Part shown: positions 42,618 through 51,064 of the stretch, piece after piece
Layout of the letters: each line of letters begins with the position of its first letter
Position numbering within the stretch: the stretch's first letter is position 1
DNA from: Cohnella endophytica
GTDB lineage: Bacteria; Bacillota; Bacilli; Paenibacillales; Paenibacillaceae
Direction of reading: 5' to 3'
Assembly (NCBI RefSeq): GCF_003628305.1
Contig: NZ_RBZM01000004.1
Coordinates: forward strand, 124,001 to 188,000
Length of the DNA stretch: 64,000 nucleotides
Notes under the pieces: generated by a model
Told to the model about the DNA's origin: nothing
The model's input: the letters and a program-made list of their open reading frames with translations, nothing else
Databases searched by the model: none
Translations under genes and position numbers: made by a program

Positions 42618-43919
42618 GTGAACGATTTGAAGAAGGCGAAATGGGAACTGCAGCTCATGGAGCAAATGGAAACGAGCGCCGATTTTAGAAGCAGTACCTT
42701 TTCCGCGGGCGATCATCAAATGACCTTGTATTATTTGAAATCGCTTGTCGATTTGAACGAAACCGTCGGTATGATGAAATCTTTGCTGGGGCAGTCGACC
42801 CAAGCCGCCCCGTCTTCCGTTGATCTCGCCGGTTGTTTGCTCGAAGGGAAAGCGATCGTCAGCTTGAACGGCTTGGACGCGCCGCTCATAATCACTCCGG
42901 TAGAACTCGTGCTTAATCGCCCTATCATGTCGCCTCAGACCGTGCAGCCGCTTCAAGGAGCATTCGATTCCTTTACGGAAAATCTCGATGCGAATATCGG
43001 ATTGCTTCGCAAAAAGCTAAAACGAAAAGACTTTGCCGCGGAAGCTTATACGACGGGAACGAACACGCATAGAGAAATTGCATTGGTTTACCTTAAAGGA
43101 GCGGTACATAAGAACGTTGTAGATTTTATGAAACAGAAGCTAGCCAAAAACAGGGCCGCAGATGTTCATAACGTATCGGACTTATTGAAGCTGTTGGAGC
43201 AGCCCAGAATTTCCCTCGTTCCTTCCTATCTTTCGTCGGAATTGTCCGAGGAGACCGCTCAGAACATGCTTGCCGGCAAAGTAATCGTCTTAATCGACCA
43301 GTTTCCCTTCGCGCTGGCATTCCCGGCTATCATTAAGGACCTGTGGTCGCTTAGATCGGACCTGAACAATCCGGTCTTGTTTCGATTGTTCTATCGTTTT
43401 ATCCGAATCGCGGGAATTTTATTTTCTATCGTAACGCCTAGTCTATATGTCATTCTTAACGCCGTGAACCCCGAACTCCTTCGCATCCAATTGGCTCTCT
43501 CCGTTGCGGAAAGCAGAGAAGGCGTTCCCTATCCGTCCATCGTGGAAGTATGCCTCATGCTCCTTTTGTTCGAGTTGGTTATCGAAGCGACGATACGTCT
43601 TCCCAAAGGCATAGGTCCGACGTTAACGATGATCGGGGGCATTATTCTCGGACAAGCGATCGTTCAAGCCCACCTGGTCAGTAATCTGCTGATCATTATT
43701 TTAGCGGCGTCTTCGATCGCCAATTTTACGATTACGGGATATATCAATACGATCGGAATCCGAATTTTCAAATATGGGGCATTATTTCTAAGCGCGATAT
43801 TCGGCATATTCGGGCTGGAGGCCGCCTTGTTATGGTTTTGCGTATATTTGGCGGGCCTCAAACCGTTGTCCGTGTCTTACTTAAGCCTTCATTTGAAAGG
43901 AAATTCTGCCTATGACTAA
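42618..43919 (+). CDS. GerA-family germination receptor A subunit
   Basis: 433 residues from GTG 42618, chosen because AGAGGTGA lies just upstream; the ATG at 42600 has no site. The N-terminal soluble domain (about residues 1-240) includes VDLAGCLLEGKAIVSLNG and AGKVIVLIDQFPFAL. A membrane domain of about four to five helices contains NPELLRIQLALSVAESREGVPYPSIVEV and LPKGIGPTLTMIGGIILGQAIVQA, both classical GerA signatures. GerA-type A subunits detect germinants in the spore inner membrane. The protein is shorter than many relatives at the N-terminus. The stop overlaps the B subunit start by eight bases, giving an A-B-C operon. Confidence 0.92.
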   Translation: MNDLKKAKWELQLMEQMETSADFRSSTFSAGDHQMTLYYLKSLVDLNETVGMMKSLLGQSTQAAPSSVDLAGCLLEGKAIVSLNGLDAPLIITPVELVLNRPIMSPQTVQPLQGAFDSFTENLDANIGLLRKKLKRKDFAAEAYTTGTNTHREIALVYLKGAVHKNVVDFMKQKLAKNRAADVHNVSDLLKLLEQPRISLVPSYLSSELSEETAQNMLAGKVIVLIDQFPFALAFPAIIKDLWSLRSDLNNPVLFRLFYRFIRIAGILFSIVTPSLYVILNAVNPELLRIQLALSVAESREGVPYPSIVEVCLMLLLFELVIEATIRLPKGIGPTLTMIGGIILGQAIVQAHLVSNLLIIILAASSIANFTITGYINTIGIRIFKYGALFLSAIFGIFGLEAALLWFCVYLAGLKPLSVSYLSLHLKGNSAYD

Positions 43920-44976
43920 AAGAATGATATTCATACTGTTCTTGCAAATTCAACTGTCGGCAGCTCTATCTTTTTACACGGTCGGCATTTTCGAGTCGAC
44001 GACAAAGGGGCATTGGGAACCCATCTTGGCAGGTTGTTTGCTGGAAATAGTTTTTTTATGGATTTATCTAAAGGGCTTGTCCATGTCGAAGGGTAAAAAT
44101 ATGGTGGAAATCATTAAAGGGACGTTCGGGAAGTGGGGGGCCATGCTCATTCTTCTGCCCTTTTTTTTGTTCCTCGTTACTCATTTGATCTCGTTGGTTA
44201 ATCATCAAGTTTCCGAAGTTAACATCATTTTGCTTCCCCAGACGCCGTTATGGATGACTGCGATGATCTATGTAGCGTTGGCAGCGTACGCGGCTAATAA
44301 AGGGGTGCTCGTAATCGCCCGAATGAGCACAGCCGTGCTTTTACTGTTCGTTCCGTTCGTGCTTTTTTCGTTGTTGATCAGTTATAAAAACTTTGATATG
44401 TATAATGTTTTTCCTTTGTGGAACCCGAGCTTTTCCTTTGTCGGAAAACCGTCCTTCTACGTCAGCATGTATGCCTACGCCGGTTTTTTATTTCTTGGCA
44501 TGCTTAATTTGGATAAGCCGATAAAGCTCCGGAAGATGTGGCTTGTCCTTTCTCTCGTTGTCTTGTTTTACTTGGCCGTCGTTTACGTCCCTCTTTTCGT
44601 ATTCGGGCACGAATCGATCACGCTCCTTATACATCCCACTTTGCTTGCTTCCGATACGATCGATTTGGAGTGGGTCGTGTTCGATTGGTTGCCTTCATTT
44701 TTCGTCGTCGCGGCCAGCGCGCTTAGCTTCCTGGATGCTGCGGTGACGCTCTGGATGGCGATTCTCCTAATTCGGGTCTTGCTTTTTCCAATACCGGGGA
44801 AATGGCTGGCGCTAACGATGGGCATTGCAGTTTTTGGGTTAAGCTTAAAGATTCCTAACATGCATAGTATGAATCGCTTCGACGCCATGATTACGTTTTT
44901 ATTTCTTTACGGTATTCTGGTTGTTCCTGTCGCGACCGTAATCTCAAGCATGCGGCAAAGGAGGCGTCAAACTTGA
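43912..44976 (+). CDS. Germination receptor B subunit (GerAB/ArcD/ProY-type permease family)
   Basis: The 354-residue polytopic protein has about ten membrane helices and starts at ATG 43912, overlapping the A gene. The family belongs to the amino acid/polyamine/organocation superfamily. B subunits carry the germinant-binding pocket within the membrane. Typical B-subunit features are the N-terminal FLQIQLSAALSFYTVG and the helix-rich layout; length is normal. It is translationally coupled to both neighbours: the C subunit start overlaps its stop as TTGA. Confidence 0.9.
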   Translation: MTKRMIFILFLQIQLSAALSFYTVGIFESTTKGHWEPILAGCLLEIVFLWIYLKGLSMSKGKNMVEIIKGTFGKWGAMLILLPFFLFLVTHLISLVNHQVSEVNIILLPQTPLWMTAMIYVALAAYAANKGVLVIARMSTAVLLLFVPFVLFSLLISYKNFDMYNVFPLWNPSFSFVGKPSFYVSMYAYAGFLFLGMLNLDKPIKLRKMWLVLSLVVLFYLAVVYVPLFVFGHESITLLIHPTLLASDTIDLEWVVFDWLPSFFVVAASALSFLDAAVTLWMAILLIRVLLFPIPGKWLALTMGIAVFGLSLKIPNMHSMNRFDAMITFLFLYGILVVPVATVISSMRQRRRQT

Positions 44977-46031
44977 AACGGGCCCTGATTTGCTTTCCCG
45001 TATTGTTCATCTTTGTGGCCATCCTGAGCGGATGCTGGGATGTGAAGGATATCAACAAGCGCTATTTGCCGGTTGTCATGGGGATTAGCAAGGGACAAAA
45101 CGATAATTACAGAATCATCCTGCAAGTCCCGGACATTAAAGGGGGGACGCAATTTCTGGAGGGCGAATCGAAGTCGATCAGCAAGGCGGTGGAAATCATT
45201 CGCACGAAAGCGGAGAAAGAAGTAGATTTGATGCATGTGAGGTTGTTTCTAATTAGTCAGGAGCTCGCGCAGCAAGGAATCAAGAATATCGTGGACTTCG
45301 CCATGCGATCCAACGATATTTCCATCAAGAGCATGGTAGCGATCGTTTCCGGCGATTTTGAGAAGACGCTGTTTCATGAAATCAAACGGACTCCGGAAGT
45401 ATCTTCCTACGATTATTTCAGCGAAGAAGCCGGATGGACGCCGGACGTTTCCATTAACCGATTGTGGGAAGCGTACCGGAGCGTGTATTCCTATACGGAA
45501 GACTTCGCAGTTCCGCTGGTTCAAGCCGGCGAGAGAACATTGTTCGAATTTCAAGGCTCGGCGATTATGAGCCGGGATCGGATGGTAGGAACGCTCTCTG
45601 CCAATGAAACATTAATCAACAACATTTTCCAAGAAAGATACATGGACGGAACGATCGAACTATCCTCAGACGCGAGTATCCTCATTAAGAAAGCAACCAT
45701 TCGAAATAAGGCAAGGTGGCGTTCATCCGGGCCGAACCTGCAAAGTAGAATTCATCTGGTTATTTCGATTCTCGAGAACAAAAACGAAAAGACCAATGCC
45801 GAAATCGCCCTCGAAATCAAGGGCTTGCTTGAAAAACGAGCGCATGTCATTTCCGATAAGCTGCGCTCTCTAAAAGCGGATATTCTCGGTAACGGTCAAG
45901 CTTTTCGGCCGATTATGAACGATCAGCAACTTAAGAATTGGAAAGAGACGTGGTTTCCTCAACTCAATCATCAAATCACAGTAACCGTAAACGTGAGAGA
46001 CAATCAGGATTATAAAGAGGAGATGAAATGA
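44973..46031 (+). CDS. Ger(x)C-family germination lipoprotein (C subunit)
   Basis: 352 residues from TTG 44973 (TTGA overlap with the B gene; GGAGGCG upstream). The lipobox ILSGC with Cys21 is followed by the family hallmark WD (SGCWDVKDINKRYLPVVMGI). The rest fits the three-domain Ger(x)C fold, with a VEIIRTKAEKEVDLMHVRLFLI segment in the first part. C subunits are outer-face lipoproteins of the spore inner membrane and are needed for receptor function. It is the last gene of the operon; no clear terminator precedes the next gene. Confidence 0.92.
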   Translation: MKRALICFPVLFIFVAILSGCWDVKDINKRYLPVVMGISKGQNDNYRIILQVPDIKGGTQFLEGESKSISKAVEIIRTKAEKEVDLMHVRLFLISQELAQQGIKNIVDFAMRSNDISIKSMVAIVSGDFEKTLFHEIKRTPEVSSYDYFSEEAGWTPDVSINRLWEAYRSVYSYTEDFAVPLVQAGERTLFEFQGSAIMSRDRMVGTLSANETLINNIFQERYMDGTIELSSDASILIKKATIRNKARWRSSGPNLQSRIHLVISILENKNEKTNAEIALEIKGLLEKRAHVISDKLRSLKADILGNGQAFRPIMNDQQLKNWKETWFPQLNHQITVTVNVRDNQDYKEEMK

Positions 46032-46050
46032 GGTTGTCGATCGGAGCACG

Positions 46051-46068
46051 GTTCATATTCAGTTCATA
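46051..46068 (+). promoter_or_regulatory. Tandem GTTCATA-N4-GTTCATA operator before an ABC exporter
   Basis: Two perfect GTTCATA copies, 11-bp period, identical in layout to 24709-24726. It lies 53 bases before the ABC ATPase start. It suggests control by the same OmpR-family regulator, most simply the one encoded at 22608. Confidence 0.55.
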
Positions 46069-46120
46069 AATCTGGTTTAACATTCCTTCCTAAGGAATCA
46101 GTTATATAGGAGGAATTGCA

Positions 46121-47137
46121 ATGAAAGAAATAAATCCAAACAATGGCGATTGGGCTGTGGAAGCGCGCGGGCTCGTCAAATCATTCGGCGATAATCGCGC
46201 GGTGGACGGGGTGGATTTGAACGTGCGCACCGGTTCGATCTATGGCGTGCTGGGTCCGAACGGGGCAGGTAAAACAACCACGATCAGAATGCTGGCGACT
46301 TTGCTTCGGCCGGACGCGGGTTCGGCGCGAATTTTCGGACACGACGTGGCGAAAGAATCGCAGATCGTCCGTCAATTGATCGGAGTGACCGGTCAGTACG
46401 CATCGGTCGACGAGTCGCTCAGCGCAACCGAGAACCTGATCATTTTCTCCCGTTTGCTCGGGTTGAGTCGTACGGAGGCCCGTCGGAAAGCCGGGGAATT
46501 GCTGGAGGAATTCGGTTTGACCGAGGCTGCGAAGCGACCGCTCAAAAATTTCTCGGGCGGCATGCGTCGCCGATTGGATCTGGCAGCGAGCCTTATCGCG
46601 CAGCCGCCGCTCATTTTCTTGGACGAACCGACTACCGGTTTGGACCCGCGCACTCGCGCGCAGATGTGGGATACGATCCGCCGCTTGGTGAAGACGGGTT
46701 CGACCGTTCTCCTAACGACGCAATACCTCGATGAGGCAGATCAATTGGCCGACCGGATCGCGGTTATCGATGTGGGGCGAGTCGTCGCCGAAGGCACCGT
46801 GGACGAACTGAAAGCGTCTGTCGGCACTTCGTCGTTACAATTAAAAGTCCAAGATTCGCAAGACATCGAAGATGCTCGCCGAACGATCGAGCGGATACTC
46901 AAAGTTCAGGCAAAATTGTCGTCGGAAGCCGGAAAAATTACCGCTCCGATGGCGAACGCCGACCTGGTCACCGATTTGTTGATTGCCCTCCGCGAGGCGG
47001 GCATTCATTTGGCCGAGATGAGCGTGCAGAAGCCGACCCTTGACGAGGTGTTCTTAACGATTACCGGTCACGGCGTGAAGGATGATGCATCGTCGATATC
47101 GGATGAATCGAATAAATCGGAGGTGGCAAGAGTATGA
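46121..47137 (+). CDS. ABC transporter ATPase, DrrA (daunorubicin resistance) family
   Basis: The 338-residue protein starts at ATG 46121 after TAGGAGGAA. The nucleotide-binding domain shows Walker A GPNGAGKTT, signature FSGGMRRRLDLA, Walker B LIFLDEPTTGLD and switch His replaced by Gln in LLTTQYLDEADQLADRI, as in the DrrA family. A C-terminal accessory domain (about residues 230-320) follows. With the permease overlapping by four bases it should form an exporter for drugs, lipids or similar hydrophobic molecules. Control by the tandem GTTCATA box suggests induction by an envelope signal. Confidence 0.93.
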   Translation: MKEINPNNGDWAVEARGLVKSFGDNRAVDGVDLNVRTGSIYGVLGPNGAGKTTTIRMLATLLRPDAGSARIFGHDVAKESQIVRQLIGVTGQYASVDESLSATENLIIFSRLLGLSRTEARRKAGELLEEFGLTEAAKRPLKNFSGGMRRRLDLAASLIAQPPLIFLDEPTTGLDPRTRAQMWDTIRRLVKTGSTVLLTTQYLDEADQLADRIAVIDVGRVVAEGTVDELKASVGTSSLQLKVQDSQDIEDARRTIERILKVQAKLSSEAGKITAPMANADLVTDLLIALREAGIHLAEMSVQKPTLDEVFLTITGHGVKDDASSISDESNKSEVARV

Positions 47138-47949
47138 ACAGTACGATGATTAAGCCGGGCGCCGGTCGCAAGCTGAAAAACCGCACGAGCTTCGGCCAAT
47201 CGGTACGCAACTCGTTAACGATGGCCTACCGCGGTTTGCTGAAGATTCGGCGAACGCCCGAGCAGTTGTTCGACGTTACGCTACAACCTATCATCTTTAC
47301 CCTTATGTTTACCTACATCTTCGGTGGAGCCATCTCCGGCGACGTGCTGAGTTATTTACCCGTAATCATTCCCGGAATACTCGTCCAAACCGTAATCACG
47401 ACTTCTATCGTTACCGGCGTTCAACTGCGCGAGGATATGGATAAAGGCGTGTTCGATAGATTTAAGTCGTTGCCTATCGCGCGTATCGCGCCGCTTGCGG
47501 GGGCTCTGTTAGCAGATACCGTCCGATATACCATTGCTACCGTGCTTACTTTCACGATGGGTTTTATTATGGGATATCGGCCCGAAGGCGGCCTGGGTCA
47601 CGTAGCCATTGCCGCGCTGCTTGTCATTGCTTGCGCTTGGGCAATCAGTTGGATCTTCGCCTTCTTCGGCGTCATTGCTCGTACGGCTTCAAGCGTACAG
47701 GGGATATCGATGATCGTGTTGTTCCCGCTCACTTTCCTTTCTAACGCATTCGTGCCAGTCGACACCATGCCGGATTGGCTCCAGTGGTTCGTTAAAATCA
47801 ATCCGATCTCGCACCTCGTTACGGCCGTTCGGGATCTAGCGAACTCCGGAACGGTAGGTTGGGATCTCTCGATTTCCTTGATCGGTTCCGCCGTCATCGT
47901 GGCGATCTTCGCTCCCCTCACTGTACGCGCCTATATGCGCCGGACATAG
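47134..47949 (+). CDS. ABC-2 type permease, DrrB-like
   Basis: The 271-residue protein starts at ATG 47134, overlapping the ATPase stop (ATGA). It has six membrane segments after a cytosolic N-terminus of about 55 residues, with the ABC-2 motif region VDTMPDWLQWFVKINPISHLVTAVRDL near the end. Typical EQLFDVTLQPIIFTLMFTYIFGGAI at the first helix matches DrrB-type exporters. It forms the membrane path of the exporter with the ATPase at 46121. A second, TetR-controlled copy of this system sits at 57578-59250. Confidence 0.92.
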   Translation: MNSTMIKPGAGRKLKNRTSFGQSVRNSLTMAYRGLLKIRRTPEQLFDVTLQPIIFTLMFTYIFGGAISGDVLSYLPVIIPGILVQTVITTSIVTGVQLREDMDKGVFDRFKSLPIARIAPLAGALLADTVRYTIATVLTFTMGFIMGYRPEGGLGHVAIAALLVIACAWAISWIFAFFGVIARTASSVQGISMIVLFPLTFLSNAFVPVDTMPDWLQWFVKINPISHLVTAVRDLANSGTVGWDLSISLIGSAVIVAIFAPLTVRAYMRRT

Positions 47950-47951
47950 AA

Positions 47952-47991
47952 TTAACGCCCCCGAGCTTAATAATAAGCTCGGGGGCGTTAA
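47952..47991. terminator. Bidirectional terminator between exporter and aldolase genes
   Basis: 18-bp perfect stem (contains ACGCCCCCGAGC / GCTCGGGGGCGT) with a four-base loop between convergent genes. T tracts are short, so efficiency rests on the strong GC stem. Confidence 0.75.
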
Positions 47992-48010
47992 ACTATCTAT
48001 GCATCTGGAG

Positions 48011-48898
48011 TTATGTGATGGAGGCTTCATAGATGTCTTGTATGGACTTGGATAACATCGCGTCGAATTCATCGTCGGTCTGACCGGCGGTTAGTCCCTC
48101 GGACAGGGCACGCGAGAAACTGGCGATCAAACCCGAATTACGCGTCAGCTTCTCATTGGCTTCCGCTTGCGCGTATCCTCCCGACAAAGCTACAATTCGG
48201 ACAACATGCGGATCCTTCATTAAGTCGGCGTAGAAGTCGTCTTCCGTCGGGATGGACAGTTTGAGCATGACTTGTACGCCATTGTCGAGAGCGGAGAGGT
48301 GAGAGAGGATCTCGTCTTTCAATAACTTCTCCGAGTTTGCCTTATCCGCGCTGTGAATATCGACTTCCGGTTCGATGATGGGAACTAACCCCATCTCTAC
48401 GATTTGTTTACCGATGGCAAACTGTTGCTCGACGACCTTTTTGATTCCGGCAGCATTCGCTTCCTTAATAACCGAACGCATCTTCGTTCCGAAGATGTTC
48501 CGTTCAACCGCGCGCTTCAGAAGGTCGTCCAATCCGGGAATCGGCTTCAAGAGCTGAACGCCGTTCTCGAGGTCGGCAAGTCCCTGATCGACTTTCAGAA
48601 AAGGAACGATTCCTTTCTTGTCCCACAGATAATCTCCGGTGAGCTGTCCGTCGATGGAACGATCCATCGTATTCTCGAATAAGATCGCGCCCAAAATGTA
48701 CTTGGAATCGAACGCGGAACTCTTAATAATACGCGTTCTCATCTCGTGCACCAAGGCATACATCTCTTCCTCATTGGAATAGCTGGTTTCCTTAACGCCG
48801 TACTGCAGCAGAGCCTTGGGAGTACTTCCTCCGCTTTGATCCAAGGCCGCGATAAAGCCTTTTCCCGTACGGATTCGATCTAATTGTTTCGTATTCAT
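48011..48898 (-). CDS. Fructose-bisphosphate aldolase, class I
   Basis: The 295-residue protein starts at ATG 48898 with AAGGAGAAA upstream on the minus strand. It fits the bacterial class I fructose-1,6-bisphosphate aldolase family (cleavage to dihydroxyacetone phosphate and glyceraldehyde-3-phosphate via a Schiff base). Landmarks are [17 protein letters not shown] at the N-terminus, FLKVDQGL, the acidic IIEPEVDIH and the probable Schiff-base Lys213 in MLKLSIP. It is a stand-alone gene under an extended -10 promoter. It is a metabolic gene lying between envelope genes, with no evident functional tie to them. Confidence 0.93.
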   Translation of the reverse strand: MNTKQLDRIRTGKGFIAALDQSGGSTPKALLQYGVKETSYSNEEEMYALVHEMRTRIIKSSAFDSKYILGAILFENTMDRSIDGQLTGDYLWDKKGIVPFLKVDQGLADLENGVQLLKPIPGLDDLLKRAVERNIFGTKMRSVIKEANAAGIKKVVEQQFAIGKQIVEMGLVPIIEPEVDIHSADKANSEKLLKDEILSHLSALDNGVQVMLKLSIPTEDDFYADLMKDPHVVRIVALSGGYAQAEANEKLTRNSGLIASFSRALSEGLTAGQTDDEFDAMLSKSIQDIYEASIT

Positions 48899-48950
48899 GG
48901 ATGTTTCTCCTTCCCTTTCATGGACTGAATGACATCTTGAATCTTATTTC

Positions 48951-48959
48951 ATTATAGCA
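48951..48959 (-). promoter_or_regulatory. Extended -10 promoter element of the aldolase gene
   Basis: TGCTATAAT on the minus strand is a perfect TGnTATAAT extended -10, about 55 bases before the aldolase ATG. The -35 region is poor, which such promoters tolerate. Confidence 0.6.
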
Positions 48960-49065
48960 CTTCTACGGATTAACGTCGGGGCTTGAGAATTTGGGAATAA
49001 TGTTGGAGCAATACGCGGAAAATACCGTAGGTGAAAAATCTATCCAGAGAGAAAGGATGATAAAC

Positions 49066-49491
49066 ATGACTATGGTATCCGAAGTAATGACGAAAAACGT
49101 GAAGTTTTGTAAGCCGCATGATTCCGTAACAACCGCAGCAAAAATTATGCGAGAGATTAATTGCGGTTCTGTTCCGGTTTGCGAGGGCAACAAAGTCATA
49201 GGAATGATTACGGATCGCGACATCGTCATTAATTGCGTTGCCGACGGTAAGGACTGCAACAGCGTTCACTGTCATGATTGTATGACAACGAATGTCATCA
49301 CTTGTTCGCCCGAGATGGATGTACATGAATGCGCTCGTCTGATGGCCGAACATCAAATCCGCCGTATTCCGGTCGTACGTAATGGCGAAATGATCGGGAT
49401 TTGTGCCATTGGCGATTTGGCAAGGATAAATATTTACGCCAATGAAGCGGGCGAAGCTTTGAGTCAAATTTCAGAACAACATACTCATTAA
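49066..49491 (+). CDS. Cysteine-rich two-CBS-domain protein
   Basis: The 141-residue protein starts at ATG 49066 with GAAAGGA upstream; an upstream in-frame ATG at 48991 has no site. Two CBS domains fill the whole protein: VSEVMTKNVKFC...GMITDRDIVI and CMTTNVITCSPEMDV...RRIPVV...GICAIGDLA. CBS pairs bind adenosyl ligands such as AMP or ATP and act as energy or ligand sensors. This one has ten Cys, with four Cys and two His clustered between and at the start of the second CBS (DCNSVHCHDCM...TC), which is unusual for the family and could bind metal or respond to redox. It stands alone. Confidence 0.88.
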   Translation: MTMVSEVMTKNVKFCKPHDSVTTAAKIMREINCGSVPVCEGNKVIGMITDRDIVINCVADGKDCNSVHCHDCMTTNVITCSPEMDVHECARLMAEHQIRRIPVVRNGEMIGICAIGDLARINIYANEAGEALSQISEQHTH

Positions 49492-49511
49492 GAAGCACAG
49501 CAGTAGACAGG

Positions 49512-49552
49512 ATTGCGGTCAGAGAAATTACGTACTGACCGCAATTTCTTTT
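49512..49552 (+). terminator. Terminator after the CBS gene
   Basis: 11-bp stem (ATTGCGGTCAG / CTGACCGCAAT) followed by TTCTTTT. The minus-strand exit lacks a T run. Confidence 0.7.
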
Positions 49553-49571
49553 GGCTCTAAGACACGCTCAA

Positions 49572-49757
49572 TCAACCATTTCCGAATTGCGCGAACGCCA
49601 ACGGCAAAATAAAGGTCAAGCAGGCGAGCACTGCAATCCCTACAGAGCCCCTGTAGTTTTTTTGCCGCCAGAGCTGGGGTGTCAAGCTTCCGATATAGAA
49701 GCTTGCCCACAAAGAAATAACGGCCAGCAAGCCAATTTTCGCGATTTGTATAATCAT
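49572..49757 (-). CDS. Small two-helix membrane protein of the ger operon
   Basis: The 61-residue protein starts at ATG 49757 and overlaps the stop of the Ger(x)C gene as ATGA, so it is probably translated by coupling. There are two hydrophobic segments (about residues 5-27 and 38-57). I do not recognise the exact family, but small two-helix proteins (GerD-independent 'D' subunits) are known to accompany some gerA operons and modulate receptor activity; that role is inferred here. It is the last gene of the second germination operon. Confidence 0.7.
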   Translation of the reverse strand: MIIQIAKIGLLAVISLWASFYIGSLTPQLWRQKNYRGSVGIAVLACLTFILPLAFAQFGNG

Positions 49758-51064
49758 TTTTTCAATTTGTCCCCCTCTACAGCCGGACCTACTTGGTCCC
49801 CATGACGGCGCATTCTAAAGCGAATGTCCAGTTCGTATTTCGTTTCCTTGATATGCTCTCTCCATTTATAGGCATACCACTTCTGCAGGGTAGGGAAATT
49901 GGCTCTGAGGCGATTACCGATATGGAAACAATCGCTTTCCCATTTATAGAGCGTTTTATCGAGCAAGTCGGAAGCTCTGTCTTGCATTTGATTTTCTATG
50001 GACCGTTCCAGCTTTTTTCGGTTTTCCGGCTGGGTATAATCCACGGTCGACAAGGAGCCCATTAAATCCCCTTCCATTTGAACATGAAAGGTGACCCGAA
50101 TTTGATCTTTCGTCCGTTTTAAATTCATGCGCGCTTTTTTTTGGGAATTCATATTAATGCTTAGATTATATTTCGGATCCGAAGGATCTCGAAACTCCCA
50201 TATCGTTTTTTCGAACTCTCCGCGCAGCATATTAAGCGTTTTTGTTTCCGCCCCGGTGAGAAAACCGGCCAGCTTTTGGCCTTTGTATACGGCGCTGCCG
50301 AAAAAATCGACGGGTACCTCCCCGGATCTTCGCAAGCTGCCCGCGTATTGATCGCCGGTAATCGGCGGTTCCGATTCCGACTCGGAAGAGTCTTCCCCGT
50401 CCGATATATTTCCCTTGCCTTTATCAACATCGGGACTCGCGGCGGACAAAATCGTCATTCCGCCGGTTCCAGGTTGTTCCATATCGGCGATAAAGTCGTG
50501 AAACCGGGAGTTTCTCGGAGTGACGGCCCCGATATTATGGGGGTCCAACTCTAACTCGAACCATAAGTTGATATCTTTCTCCATCTTCGGCTTAATGTGC
50601 TGAATAAATGCATTGGCCTGTCCCTTCGTCGTAAGTATGTTGACGGTCCGACGGAATTCGTCATTTCGCACCACCTCGCTTAAGACCGGCATTACTCCTT
50701 GGCGGGCGATGCCTTCGCCAAGAACGAACACCTTGGAATGGATTAGCGTTAACCTGCGGGCCACAAAGCTTTGGCTTGCGAGCAAGGTAGCCGCCAGATT
50801 GTCGCCTTCTACGGAAAACACGTCAACGATCTTTTGAGAGCTGTCATTCGAGCCGCCCCCACCTCCGCCGGCTGCACCGCTGCTCGACTTCGGCATGGCA
50901 ACGGCAAAAGTATAGATATAATCGTTGCGCGGACCCTGATCAACGCCGATAGCCATAATGAAGGCCATATTTTCTGGATCCAGTCGATCCCAGCAGCCTG
51001 TCAGAAGCGGCCAACAGAACAATGGAAACAACAAGCTAGCTCCGTTACGCCAGAGTCCTTTCAT
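49754..51064 (-). CDS. Ger(x)C-family germination lipoprotein (C subunit), second operon
   Basis: 436 residues from ATG 51064, overlapping the B-subunit stop (ATGA); a longer in-frame extension to 51169 lies inside the B gene and is rejected. The lipobox LLTGC with Cys24 is followed by WD (TGCWDRLDPENMAFIMAIGVDQG). A Ser/Gly/Asp-rich insertion (SSGAAGGGGGGSNDSS near residues 60-75) and an acidic patch (EDSSESESEPP) make it longer than the 352-residue C subunit of the first operon. Such lipoproteins are needed for receptor assembly in the spore inner membrane. Confidence 0.92.
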   Translation of the reverse strand: MKGLWRNGASLLFPLFCWPLLTGCWDRLDPENMAFIMAIGVDQGPRNDYIYTFAVAMPKSSSGAAGGGGGGSNDSSQKIVDVFSVEGDNLAATLLASQSFVARRLTLIHSKVFVLGEGIARQGVMPVLSEVVRNDEFRRTVNILTTKGQANAFIQHIKPKMEKDINLWFELELDPHNIGAVTPRNSRFHDFIADMEQPGTGGMTILSAASPDVDKGKGNISDGEDSSESESEPPITGDQYAGSLRRSGEVPVDFFGSAVYKGQKLAGFLTGAETKTLNMLRGEFEKTIWEFRDPSDPKYNLSINMNSQKKARMNLKRTKDQIRVTFHVQMEGDLMGSLSTVDYTQPENRKKLERSIENQMQDRASDLLDKTLYKWESDCFHIGNRLRANFPTLQKWYAYKWREHIKETKYELDIRFRMRRHGDQVGPAVEGDKLKK

